Below are positions 42,229 through 52,786 of a stretch of 64,000 bases of DNA, in pieces. This stretch comes from Ascarosepion bandense (taxonomy: Eukaryota; Mollusca; Cephalopoda; Sepiida; Sepiidae). Numbering within the stretch: the stretch's first letter is position 1; every line of letters starts with the position of its first letter. The stretch is from contig JBBBDQ010000445.1 in assembly GCA_037127315.1 (NCBI GenBank), positions 2,685,001 to 2,749,000 on the forward strand. The letters are read 5' to 3'. A program made the translations under genes and the position numbers. The notes beneath the pieces are model-generated. The model had not been told where the DNA came from. It worked only from the letters and a program-made list of their open reading frames with translations, and did not search any database.

Positions 42229-45200
42229 GTCGGGGCCTGAGATCAGAGTCACGCAGACCGTGTCTCAGCCGTGATCTTCAGCGTCTCGGTGTGGATGTAT
42301 GTTGTATAAAGGAGACCCGTTTTTCAACTCGCGATCATGAGGATATACTGTCTAGTAGGTTCGCCTTCTATTCAGCATGTTTTGATGGACGCTCGAGAGG
42401 TGATTCCTGGCTAGTGAGCAAGTCCTTTAATGCGGTGTTTCCTTGTCTTCGCAGATCCGGCAGGCAGACTTTGTGTGCTGGATCTTATTATAAAAGATAA
42501 GTTTCTTCGTCTCATTGGGGTTTATGCGTCTAATGACCACGCGGAGCGGGCGGCTTTGTTTCGGCAGATCGAGCCATTTTTGACGACATCTCGTCGGGTA
42601 GTTTTAGCGGGTGATTAGAATGGCGTCCTTGACCCGATATAAATCGCATAGGGGAAAGATCGAGTACTAACAACCCGGATGTAAAACCATTTCGGGACTT
42701 CATCGACAGGTGTGATGTCGATAAGTACCGAAATGAACATCTCCGGAACTTGAACTAATAGGGGCAGCTTGGCTACAGTGGTGCGTGCTAGCTACATTGA
42801 CCGAGTTTTAGTTAAGTGAGTCGATATAGGGCGCTTAAGTTGTCTAGGTTTTTATTCGACAGTTTACTCGGATCATAGGGTCGTCCGGGTTCGTGTAAAC
42901 TTAGATAAGCGTAGGCGTAAATTGGCTGGTTACCGGAAATTGAACTGTTCATTGTTTGAAGAGCAAGATTTCCAGAAATGAGAAAGCGGGAATTGACGGG
43001 AGCTGTGGTGGGGATTTTTAAAATCTAAGATTAGGTCGTTTGCTGCTGAATATGGGCGTCGACTCAATCTAGAAAGATTAGCAGCACAAACGGTAGAAGA
43101 AGCCAAAGTTGATCGGGCTATCAAATCCCGTGTTAGTGGGGACGTAGCCTTAGCTAGGACAGAGCAGGCCTCCTTGCTTGTCAAGGATCATCAAGCTCTG
43201 GTAGTTAGGACTAGGTTAAAGAGAATGTCTCCTGTGGCAACGAATATGGCCGTAGAATTGCGTGTAGAGGAACTGAGAAATGCTGGCAAAAGACATATCG
43301 CGTGCGTCACATTGCCGGATGGGAGAACCGTGACTACAAATGCGGTCATAGTGAGAGTTTTCGTGACTATTTTGAGGATCTGTTCACCAGGGAGCCCGGT
43401 CTGAGCACTGCTCAGTTCGATGCCTATTTGGCCGACTTCCCCCGCCTCGAGGCGGCTGAAGTGGCTGGGTGCGAGGGTCCCGTAACAGAGGCTGAGATCT
43501 GGGATGCACTCAAGCTGGTTGAATGGGACAAATCTCCGGGATTGGATGGTCTTCCTTATGCACTGAACTTGAAGCAGTCGCCCGTTCTTGTTCCCTTGCT
43601 AGCACTGATTTTCAACAACTGAATGAGGCAAGGGTCTATACCCCAACGCTTCACCAGGGGTGTGATCAAGTTGCTACGCAAAAACAAGGACAGCGGGGAT
43701 TCAGTAGATAACTTCAGGCCTTTGACGATGTAAAATACAGAGTTGAAGATTTTAACCAAGATCTTATCCAGCCGTTTGCAGGCTGTCCTCCCTAGTTTGA
43801 TTGGCCCCGAGCAGACTTGTGCTGTGAAGGGTAGGACTATTCAGGACAACCTTCATTTGATACGTTTGATCATTGAAAAAGTAGACACGGAAGCCGCGCT
43901 GATCAATTTAGATCAGTCCAAGGCATTCGATAGAGTTGACCATCGTTTTCTAGAGTCTGTCCTTTCGGCGGCTGGTTATGGGCCGAATTTTCGCACCTGG
44001 ATCCGACTTCTGTACGCGTCTCCCGGTGTGCTAGTGGAAGTGAATGCAGTACGATCGGAACCTTTCCTATTGACTCGCTCTGTTCGTCAAGTTTGTCCGC
44101 TCTCGCCTTTGCTCTACGTTCTTGCGTTGGAGCCTTTCCGTCGTAAGTTGAAGGCGAATCCGGTCTTTCGCGGGATTGCATTACCTGGTGCTACCACCTA
44201 GGCCAGGTATTCTGCCTATGCTGACGACGTTTCGGATCTTGTGTTGAGCAGAGCCGAGATTGACGAAGTCAGCAAGGAAATCAGAGGGTATGAGACGGTG
44301 ACAGGGGCCAACCGCGATCAGTCCGTTGGCTTGCGGTTGGGCGCTTGGAAGGGAGTTTCTCTTCCCGAGTCTTTCCACTTTCTCGGCGTCTGGTTCGGTC
44401 CTGATCTCCAGTTGGAAATGAATTGGTCGGAGGTACGAGAAAAGGCCGAGGCCGCAGTTCGTCTGTGGTCTCTGAGGAATCTTTTCTTAAAGGGGAGGGT
44501 GGAAGTATGTGTTTCACACATCTACCCGATTCTCCTTTACCGACTCTCTGTGTTTCCACTCCCATATGCCATATTAATGACATTAGTCAGGGTCTTGTTC
44601 TCCTTCCTCTGGGGAGAAGGCAAAGCTTCTAAGGTGTGTCGCAAGATCTGTAGCCTCCATCCTTCTGAGGGCGGTCTGGGAATGCCTAGCGTTGAGATTC
44701 GTCAACATACGCTTCGTATTGCCTTCCTAGACCGAATGTGTTCGCAAATGGATGAGAATGGTGAATTCTGGAAGGAAGATACCCGAAAATGCTTCCCATC
44801 CCTCAGAAGTGTGCATTCGTGCGAGGAGGAGATCGGCCGTTCACCTCGAGGCGAATGCTCCTTCTATCGTGAACGCCGGCGAGCACTCAGTTATATCTTC
44901 CGGGCGACAGATGGCCTTTCTGGCGTCCAGGCGGGCATTATATCAGGTGCTGGTAGCGGGGGGCCGTTTGGGATGATCTGATTGGCAAGCTCAGTTTGAC
45001 GAAGCAGGAGGCGCGTTCTATATGGCCTTGGGCGCCCGGGTTGAAATGCCTCACTAACAACGAGGCATCACTCACCTGGCTGGTGATGCGAAAGGCTGTC
45101 TGGGTCGGCAAGAAGCTTAAAGCAGCGGGTTTGGTTGTTTCGCCAAACTGCGTCCACTGCGGTGAGTCGGTGGTCGAGACTTTGTCTCACGCCTTCTTTC

Positions 45201-45590
45201 ATTGCAGTGTCGTAGTACCGTTGTGTAAGTGGCTTGAAGACTTCATGATTCGCATACTGCGTGGATAGATCTTTGTTCTGGAAGTCGCTTCTGTTTGTAA
45301 CAATGTGGTGCCGTCGTTGACTAGGGCGAAGCATTATGTGTTCGTATGCATGCTAGGTGTTATGAGAGTCGTGATATGGACGACGTGACAGAAGTAATTC
45401 TATGGGGACGAGTTTTCCTCTTCCCAACTGATTTTGTTCTTTAAGCATCAGCTTAAAGTCAAAATCAGGACGGAAAGGCGACGACTCCCTCCATCAGAAT
45501 TTGGCAAAAGGTGGGTAAATCTTGCGCGAATCTGCCGAGTGAAAAGAGTTGACTTGGAGTGGCATTTTGATGACGGTTAGGTACCAGGAT
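42229..45590 (+). pseudogene. LINE copy 2 ORF2, broken
   Basis: Endonuclease pieces: IKETRF (the usual LQETRF), LRLIGVYASND and LAGD followed by a stop. RT pieces: 43743-44201 with GPEQTCAVKGRTIQDNLHLI, INLDQSKAFDRVDHRFLESV (motif A, catalytic Asp), RSVRQVCPLSPLLYVLALEP (motif B region). A stop follows, then AYADDVSDLVLSRAEID. 44241-44981 and 44996-45268 cover the C-terminal part, with CVHCGESVVETLSHAFFHC. At least seven disruptions are visible. Confidence 0.8.
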
Positions 45591-47239
45591 ATTGGGGATC
45601 CTGGATTAAACATTTTCAACGCCACCCGAAAGTAGGATAGTTTAGATTTTTTATTTTTAACGATGTTTAAACTTAGCTAGGGTCATAGGGTATGCGTGGT
45701 CATTAGCCTCACTTTTTATTTTTATTTTTGTCCTCACTTTTCTTGGTTTAATTCCCCGACCCATCCCCCTTTAGGTGACTAGAGATGTTAGTTCCCTGGT
45801 AGATGCAGGGCATTTTTTCGTTTCGGGTGAGATTATTTTCGTATTTGTTGTTGTGTTTGTGTGTGTGCATACTTCCGTGTATAAATGTTTGATATCTGCG
45901 AGCCCCGCTAGAATTTCGCCCAGCTAACTAATGTTTCTGTCCCGATTAGAAACTGTTGGGGTTTTTATTACTAACTTCAAATTTGTTTAGTTTTAGTATA
46001 TATTTTCATTAATTGTATAAAAATCTTTGGGGGTTATAAATTTTAAAAGTTATTCCCCCACACACAGACAAATTGTACATATGGGTTTAGTTAGATTTTT
46101 TACAGAGTTCATTGAGGCATTATGGTGTTTGTAACAAGAATGGTACGTAAGAATGTGATGTTTTGGTTCAAGGGATATTGTCTGCTTGGGTCAGTGAGTG
46201 AGGCTAGCTAAGTTAATGTAAAACAGAAGAAGACCAGTCATTTCTCATCCCCCTTTTGGCCTTGTGCCGCATTTTCTGTATTTAACAAAAATAAATATTT
46301 AAGTTCTTGGGAAGTTCTTAGGAGTTCTTAGAAGTTCTTTAGAGATCTATTGGAGTTCAGTAGAACTATTGTTAGTTCCAGTTTGGACATAGTTGGACTA
46401 AGGCAGTTGATATTAGTCGGCAGTTAGCCGAATACTACGGAGTTAGTTTACAGTGGAAGATTACCAAGTTCCTAACATTTTGGGTGCGTTAAGTCGATTA
46501 GCAACCAACATGGCACGGTTATAACTTTCAGTGCGAAAAATACTCCACAACAGTCTTCAAGTTTTCTATTCAAAAATGTTTTGCTGAGAATATTTTTTTC
46601 TTCAAAAATGTATTCTGGTAACAATTTTTTCTTCAAAAATGTATTTTTAGTAATAATTTTCCTTCAAAAATGTATATCTTTCTATAAAAGACTATATTTA
46701 TACTTTCATGGTGTTTTGAGCCCAGTTTGCGGGGGTTAACTATTTTCTCATAGCTGGGACCCTAACAGCTGCTACCACTCCAGACCTGGGAACAACAGTA
46801 ATTAAGAGGTGGTTCCATGATTCTCACAACCTCTCAATCAGAGGCCTTGCTGCCGGATGCAGTTTGCTGTCATGCCCAGGACCGTGTGGAATGTAATTAA
46901 TGCTATATTATATGTGGATGACGAGGGAGTTGAACTGGAGATCGTGCCGATCCACGGCCAACTGCTGGAAGAACTAAAGAATTTATATTTGGAATCAATG
47001 CAAAAAAGAAAAAAATCATGATGTTATTTTAATGAAAAGTAATTCTTTGGAAGCTACTAATTGAAAACGGATAAAAAATAGGACATTTTCAACAATGATC
47101 GCTCAACCTTATCGTGTGGATTAATTCAATCAATTCCTGATATGTCACACGTTCCGGGAAGCAGCATTTTTTCCGTAATTCGTTTTACTTATTTATTACG
47201 GTAAAATGTAAGCTATCGAAGATTTTACAAGTATTCTTA

Positions 47240-48220
47240 TTTTCATGTTATGGGCCATGTTCCATCAGGCAATCATCGCTCTCCGCAATTTTTTGTTCTT
47301 TGTAGCTTTTTAAAAAATATTGTCTTTTTGCTATTTCTCATAACCACTGCTCTGCCATCGATTTAAACAAGTTCGTTCTTCCATGACCCATGTATCTTCA
47401 GGACGTTGGTGATCATGTCTATCCACAATTTCCTGTTCATTGGACCTCTTATCTAATTTATATATATATATTTTTTTATCTATCCTAATCTCTGCTTTAC
47501 CATCCATTTACACAAACTTGTTTTTCTTTTTTACGCGCTGTGTTCCTTCGGGACGTAGGCGATCATGACTCTCCACAACTTCCTGTACTTTGTAGCTCTT
47601 AGCAAATTTTGCCTTTTTCTTGCTATCTCTGCTAAAATCTGTTTCACCATCTATTTACACAAGTTCGTTCTTCCATGACTCATGTTCGTTCAGGACTTCG
47701 GCGATCATGTCTCTCCACAACTTCCTGTTCATTGTAGCTCTTATATAAGTTTTGTCTTTTTGCTATCTCTCCTAATCCCTGCCCTACCATCCATTTACAC
47801 CAACTTTTTTTCTGTGTGCTGGGTTCCTTCAGGAAGTAGGCGATCATGGCTCTCCACAACATCCTGTATTTTGTAGCTCTTAGCAAATTTTGTCTTTTTC
47901 TTGCTATCTCTGCTAAAAACTGTTCTACCATCTATTTACACAAATTCGTTCTTCCATGACTTACGTTCCTTCAGGATTTCGGTGATCATGTCTCTCCACA
48001 ATTTCCTGTTCATTGGAGCTCTTACTTGATTTTTATCTTTTTGCTATCTCTCCTAATCCCTGCCCTACCATCCATTTACACAATTTTTTTTTTCTTTTTC
48101 TACGTGCTGTGTTCCTTCAGGACGTAGGCGATCATGGCTCTCCACAACTTCCTGTTCATTATAGCTCTTAACTAATTTCTATCGTCTTACTATCTCTCCT
48201 AATCCCTGTTCTACGATTAA
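47240..48220 (-). repeat. Tandem array of LINE 3' ends
   Basis: Blocks containing GGCGATCATG, CTCTCCACAA, CTTCCTG and CTCTTA repeat about seven times with 100-150 bp spacing. Some alternate as larger pairs (for example CATGTCTCTCCACAA at 47705 and 47990). On the minus strand these are RTE-like LINE 3' ends (compare CATGATCGCCTACGTCC at 3349 and 59746). Divergence is higher than in the 130-bp array at 10.2 kb. Confidence 0.7.
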
Positions 48221-48244
48221 TCAGGCTGGTAGCAGGCAGAAGAG

Positions 48245-48555
48245 ATTCTTTATGCTCATTAATGAAATCAGTTATTTTACAAGCCATTTCTTGCCCCAGT
48301 TAATCACTGATTGGAGGTCCTTTTTTCAAGAGCAGCTGCCAGGTTTACAAAGTCAGATCTGACGGATTTGATATTGAGACAAGGTTGTCATCTGCATAAA
48401 TTCCGAAGTTGGGAACTGATGAGATCGGGAAGATTACTGATGAAGATCAAGAATAGAGTACAATCGGGTAAAGTCTTAATGGACACCCGCGTTCATGTGA
48501 TGAGATCTGGAAGCGAGCCTGTTCAGCATGAACTTTCACGATTTGATATATAAAA
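48245..48555 (-). pseudogene. Non-LTR reverse transcriptase fragment
   Basis: On the minus strand, one frame gives IYADDNLVS (the YADD of RT motif C, complement near 48387-48401). A neighbouring frame gives KDLQSVINWGKKWLVK, the strand that follows motif C in jockey/CR1-group LINEs. Stops and shifts interrupt it. It is not homologous to the RTE-like or Tx1-like copies. Confidence 0.5.
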
Positions 48556-48639
48556 ACATCAAACGTTCAAAAGCAATAATTATCACCAAACGGTTAAATT
48601 AATAGTAACATCGCTCAATACAATTTTTAAAGAATACAT

Positions 48640-48928
48640 CAGTCAGTTAAGAGCCACACGTGATACGGGTGATCAGGTCTCGAAAGAGACATGACTGACT
48701 GGACAGAAGATTTTCCAGAAGTATATTGCTATTACTTTCTGCGGTAGTCTGGTTGCCAACCAAGGCTATCTGTCCTGCTATTTAACTCATAGATGGAGAG
48801 AGAAGCGACTATATCTTTCCCAAGGGTATTTGCGCGTAAGTGAATGCAACGAATTCAACTGAAATTCGAACTCAGCTCTCCGATTTCTCGTACCGAGCCA
48901 ACACCAACCGCACCATAACGCACATCCA
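48640..48928 (-). mobile_element. tRNA-derived SINE
   Basis: Minus-strand monomer from tail (CAGTCAGTTAAGAGCC) to head (ACCATAACGCACATCC), with a short deletion in the ACACGCTTGGGC segment. Confidence 0.85.
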
Positions 48929-49017
48929 AAGAACATGTAGAGCAATTTAAAACGTAAAATATTCAGAAAACCAAACTTTCTCTTACCACAGTTTCTACCA
49001 ATTAGGTAGCGTCAGTC

Positions 49018-49495
49018 AGTAAAATTAGTTTAATGGCATATCAACCTCTGTGGGTTATTTAATACCAAAAAAGTGGCGGTTTAAGCTATTTTTTTAATGT
49101 TCGGTTATAGTTGATTTAGTCAGATTTTAATGGAAATTTTTTGTTCTTATTCATTTTTACTTTAGAAAATTGAAAATGTTTTCTAGTTTTGTATTTAAAA
49201 ATATTTTGTTGTGAATATTTTTTTTTCCTTCAAAAATGTGTTATGGTAATAATCATTTTTCCTTCAAAAATGTATATATTTCTATAAAAGTGTATTTTTA
49301 TACTTTCATAGTGTTTTGACCCCAGTTTGCAGGGTTTAACTATTTACCCATAGCTGGGACCCTAACAGGTGCTACCACTCCGGGTTATGGTTGAAACGGA
49401 GAACAACAGCCATTAAGAGGTGGTTCTATGCTCCTCACAACCTCCCAATTAGAGGCCTTGCTGCCGGATGCAGTTTACCGTCATACCCAGGACTA
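49018..49495 (+). repeat. Interspersed repeat R1, uninterrupted copy
   Basis: Runs from AATGGCATATCAACCTCTG through TTCAAAAATGTG-type internal repeats to TACCGTCATACCCAGGAC. It serves as the unoccupied reference for the LTR insertion at 32.87-46.55 kb. No ORF. Confidence 0.7.
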
Positions 49496-49644
49496 ACAAT
49501 AATTAGATAGAACCTGTGTAAATGTAAGAACACTAAATATCGATAATCTGTTTCATGCTTGCAGGCCTTTTTACCATTATCTGCTTCATGTTTTTAAGCA
49601 TGGAACAGACTTTTACCACTAAGTGTTGACATAAGTGTACACAT

Positions 49645-50440
49645 TCAGGTGAACCTGAAGGAGACTACCACCACCTTCAAATTTCTTGTTTTTCATTTTT
49701 TTAAAAATTTTCTCAGTGCAATCTTATCGATTACACCCTAAATTTACCGATTGACAAAAAACAAAAAACAAAAAAATTTAAAAAATTTCAACAATTTTAG
49801 GCGGGGCTCAGTTTTTCATGCAACGTTATAGTAAATCGATCCGCCATTTTGGAACCACACGTCGGTACGGCATTGCCGCCACATGTAAATTGGTTGATTA
49901 TCATTTTTTTTTCTTTTTTCAGTGCAATCTTATCGATTACACCCTAAACTTACCGATTGACAAAAAAAAAAACTTGGAAAAATTTGAATATTCCAATAAT
50001 TTTTTTGGTGGTAGAGAGGGGGAGGGCTCTGTTTTTCATAAAACCTTATAGTAAATCGATCCTGTGCGATTAACTTTCTTGCTTGAATCCTTTGCGGAAG
50101 CCATTCTTGGAGTTTCCGAGGAAGATGGCATCGTAAGAACTGAAGAAAACTTGAAAAAGGCAAAAACAAGAGCAACAACTCGTCCCCACAAAAAGCAAAA
50201 CAAAGTGACCCCCAACGCGAGTGATTCCAAAATGGAGGATCGATTTACTATAACGTCGTATGAGAAACTGAGACCCCACTAAAATTGTCTAAATATTGAA
50301 ATTTTATCAATTTTTTTTTTTTTTTGATAATCGTAAACTTTATGTAATAACCGATAAGACTGCGCGGAAAAAAGTAAAAACAAAAAATGCAAAACAATAA
50401 ATTTAAAGGTGGGGGTAGTCTCCTTCAGGTCCGCCCACAT
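49645..50440. mobile_element. Foldback-like element with nested inverted and direct repeats
   Basis: Outer ends face each other: CCTGAAGGAGACTACC at 49655 and GGTAGTCTCCTTCAGG at about 50413. Inside, a block with GCAATCTTATCGATTACACC and TTATAGTAAATCGATCC occurs twice directly (49718-49842, 49921-50062) and once inverted (50233-50365, GATCGATTTACTATAACG). The core 50064-50230 carries a 72-codon frame (MRLTFLLESFAEAILGVSEE, rich in Lys/Arg/Thr later) that I cannot assign. Confidence 0.55.
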
Positions 50441-50559
50441 TCTTTTTTAAACTGATCGATAAACACTTTCCAAAAAGTTCAGAACTAAACAAAATTTAAA
50501 AAAAAACAAAAACAATTAAGTTAAGTTATAGTTGTACGAATAATTTAGAAAGTTTCATA

Positions 50560-50770
50560 AAGAAACAAAACGCCAGAAATTTAGAAAGCATTTTACAAAA
50601 CAAAATCACTAACACAGAATACAACTGCAGGGACAAGAATAAATGCCCACTTCAAGGACTTTGTAATACAAAAGAAGTAATTTACAAAGCAAAACTACCT
50701 GACTTAAATAAAAACAAAATATATTTGGGATCAACCAAACACACCTAAAAAATACCTATTAGGTTCATAC
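50560..50770 (+). pseudogene. Penelope-like GIY-YIG region, truncated
   Basis: Reading NRDKNKCPLQGLCNTKEVIY, KAKLPDLNKNKIYLGSTKHT. The order CPLxGxC, VIYKA and IYLGST (for the usual TYIG-T) matches the zinc-binding knuckle and the start of the GIY-YIG nuclease in animal PLEs. It then joins the 3' segment GTTCATACAACCATGGATG shared with 22196. Confidence 0.6.
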
Positions 50771-50929
50771 AACCATGGATGAAAATGTTATTGCGCGTTC
50801 AAAAATTCCCCGTTACGTGAGCGTTCAAACAAAATCACCGTTACCTGAGCGTTCTTTAAAAAAAAAACAAAAAAAAAAACATTAAAATCAGTTATCGTAA
50901 ATTGCCTGAAGACACCACATTTTTTTTTA

Positions 50930-51400
50930 ATCGTATCACCCCGAGCAAGGCGGTAATGCCACTGATGTGCAGGGGGCTACGTAATAATGAAAATATTGGA
51001 AAAGAGAAAGCCGGAAACCAAATCCTAAACAGGGAACAAGGGATGAGCCTCTTAACCTGTTCAATAGACATAGGTGGAGTGTGAACCGGACGACAGATCT
51101 ATCTACTCCAATTGAAAAAAAAAAACTGAGAAGATTGGAAAAGAGAAAGCCGGAAACCAAATCCTAAACAGGGAACAAGGGATGAGCCTCTTAACCTGTT
51201 CAATAGACATAGGTGGAGTGTGAACCGGACGATAGATCTATCTACTCCAATTGAAAAAAAAACAAAAAACTGAGAAGATTGGAAAAGAGAAAGCCGGAAA
51301 CCAAATCCTAAACAGGGAACAAGGGATGAGCCTCTTAACCTGTTCAATAGACGTAGGTGGAGTGTGAACCGGGCGATAGATAGATCTGGTAGAAACATAG
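50930..51400. repeat. ~140-bp tandem triplication inside a LINE 3' end
   Basis: TTGGAAAAGAGAAAGCC starts units at 50997, 51136 and 51280 (spacing 139 and 144). They differ mainly in poly-A length and a CA/GG change. The array begins within the CACCCCGAGCAAGGC LINE 3' end (50930-50960). Repeated minus-strand ORF segments result from the repeat. Confidence 0.75.
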
Positions 51401-51536
51401 ATTGCGTAATAACTCGTTTACAAATGAAGAATATTCAAAGGTTCTACAATATAATTGTATTGTACACATTTTAATACAAATGTGTACTAGTCTAATTTCA
51501 TTATGACCAAAAACTAAATAATTAAACAATCAATAT

Positions 51537-51540
<4 letters not shown>

Positions 51541-51590
<50 letters not shown>
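51541..51590. repeat. (TA)n microsatellite
   Basis: Pure TA run of 50 bp. Others lie at 51850-51872 and 52745-52785. Confidence 0.95.
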
Positions 51591-51594
<4 letters not shown>

Positions 51595-51871
51595 ACAAGA
51601 CCGACTCTGTAAGTATCTAAATCCCAAAATTATACGAAAATAAACTTTGAGGACAACAAATAACAGACAGAATCTAACTCCGTTATTGTCCGTCGCTATA
51701 AGGCGTTGAACAAGAGGGGGAAAAAAAGAAAACTGCGGAATACAGACAATACATACAATACCCCGCAGTAAAGAAAAAAAACCCAAACGGAACCAACGAG
51801 CCGTTGTGTGAAACCGCGGTAGGTTTTGGCGATCTTGTGACTTTTTTACGTATATATATATATATATATAT

Positions 51872-52021
51872 GTGGAAATTATTATTATTATAGCATACTG
51901 AAACTCAAAAAGTTTTGGGGTTAAAATACCATCATCAGATTGTCTGATGATGGTGTTTTAACACCGAAATATTATATTTATTGAGTTTCAGTATGCTATA
52001 ATATTAATAATAATCACCACA
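51872..52021. repeat. Inverted repeat with hammerhead-like cores at the centre
   Basis: Arms 51872-51938 and 51942-52021 pair over almost their whole length. From the centre, the plus strand reads CTGATGA (51943-51949), an extra T, a 6-bp stem GGTGTT/AACACC with a TT loop, then GAAA (51965-51968). The left arm gives the same order on the minus strand. PLE coding sequence begins just downstream. Confidence 0.55.
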
Positions 52022-52545
52022 CTTCTACGCTCTACTTTTGTACTGGGCACTTTTTAAAAGTAAGTATCTAACTGGGGATTGCTGTCACATCCTCACTTCT
52101 ACCAAATATCTAAAAAATACAAACCTATCAGCGAATTTCAAATGTCAGAAATCTCGCTGTCTAGTTTGCAAACATTTAGTAAACGATGCAGTATTTTCTC
52201 TACTAAACACCAACATCAAATTACACCCACCACGCCTCACCTGTGACAGCCAAAACATAATATATTTTCTCTTCTGTTCAACATGTCCAAATAATGGATA
52301 TATTGGTGAATCTGGAAATAGCTTTAGATTCCGTTTCAATAATCATAATCTAAGCATACGCTAATACAACCCGCATTCCCCCATAGCAGAACACTTCAAT
52401 CAACTGGGACACACATTAGTAAACTGCAAATGTTTATTAATAGATTCTGATTTTAGTTCTACATACGCAGAAAGAAAGAAAAAGTACATACAGGCTAGGG
52501 TTAAATAGGGACTTTATAAATATTTCAATAGTTAAACATTTTTTA
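52022..52545 (+). pseudogene. Penelope-like element C-terminal GIY-YIG fragment
   Basis: The frame 52038-52364 gives CQKSRCLVCKHLVNDAVFSL (paired cysteines), [38 protein letters not shown]. That is the GIY-YIG nuclease with its IIYFLFC and YIGES motifs and the conserved Arg/His helix. After a stop, SPIAEHFNQLGHTLVNCKCL and LYKYFNS continue to the usual C-terminus. The RT domain is absent. Confidence 0.75.
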
Positions 52546-52619
52546 GATACACTTAAAAAATTTCCTTTAAAACAACATTTATAAGTATTATTAAAGATAG
52601 ATTTCCGTTTACAAATATT

Positions 52620-52742
52620 AAAAGAATCTGTCGCTTTCTGCGTCACGTGATGTTGCTGTTGGGTAGAGAAAATACTGTCTCGTTTACTAAATGTTTGCAA
52701 ACTAAGCAACGAGGTTTGTTCCATTTGTAATTCCCTGATAGG

Positions 52743-52786
<44 letters not shown>

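Larger units (their letters stand above)
40094..46303 (+). mobile_element. Tx1-like LINE copy 2, immediately downstream of copy 1
   Basis: A second element of the family begins directly at the duplicated target (40080-40093). Its T-rich 5' UTR parallels that of copy 1 (GACACTTATTTGAATT, compare AAACACTTATTTGGATT at 33070). It has ORF1 pieces (41211-41441, 41859-42160), ORF2 pieces (42229-45268 and beyond) and a 3' UTR ending ACAAAAATAAATATTTAA. It is more mutated in ORF1 than copy 1 but keeps RT motif A. Confidence 0.8.
32871..46552 (+). mobile_element. LTR copy B carrying two Tx1-like LINEs
   Basis: The LTR begins TGTTATGTTGAAACACACC at 32871 and ends TACTCCACAACA at 46552. It is flanked by GTCTT at 32866-32870 and 46553-46557. 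Its own sequence is only about 85 bp on the left and 235 bp on the right, matching LTR copy A on both sides. The rest is two head-to-tail LINE copies. The left flank, the junction between LINEs and the right flank carry TTCTTGCGAAGTTT, TTCTTGCGAAGTTC and TTCTTGGGAAGTTC (32956, 40080 and 46304). Confidence 0.75.
32702..46880 (+). repeat. Interspersed repeat R1 split by LTR copy B
   Basis: The left half, 32702-32870 (TTAACGGCATATCAAC ... AGAAGACTGAATATGTCTT), and the right half, from 46553 (GTCTTCAAGTTTTCTATTC) to 46880, are consecutive in the intact copy at 49018-49495. The LTR with its LINEs was inserted between them, duplicating GTCTT. Confidence 0.7.

Noticed and set aside
48405..48460. Two CTGATGA motifs as hammerhead candidates
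   Set aside because: No GAAA at the right distance and no stem II. The region is better explained as a minus-strand RT fragment.
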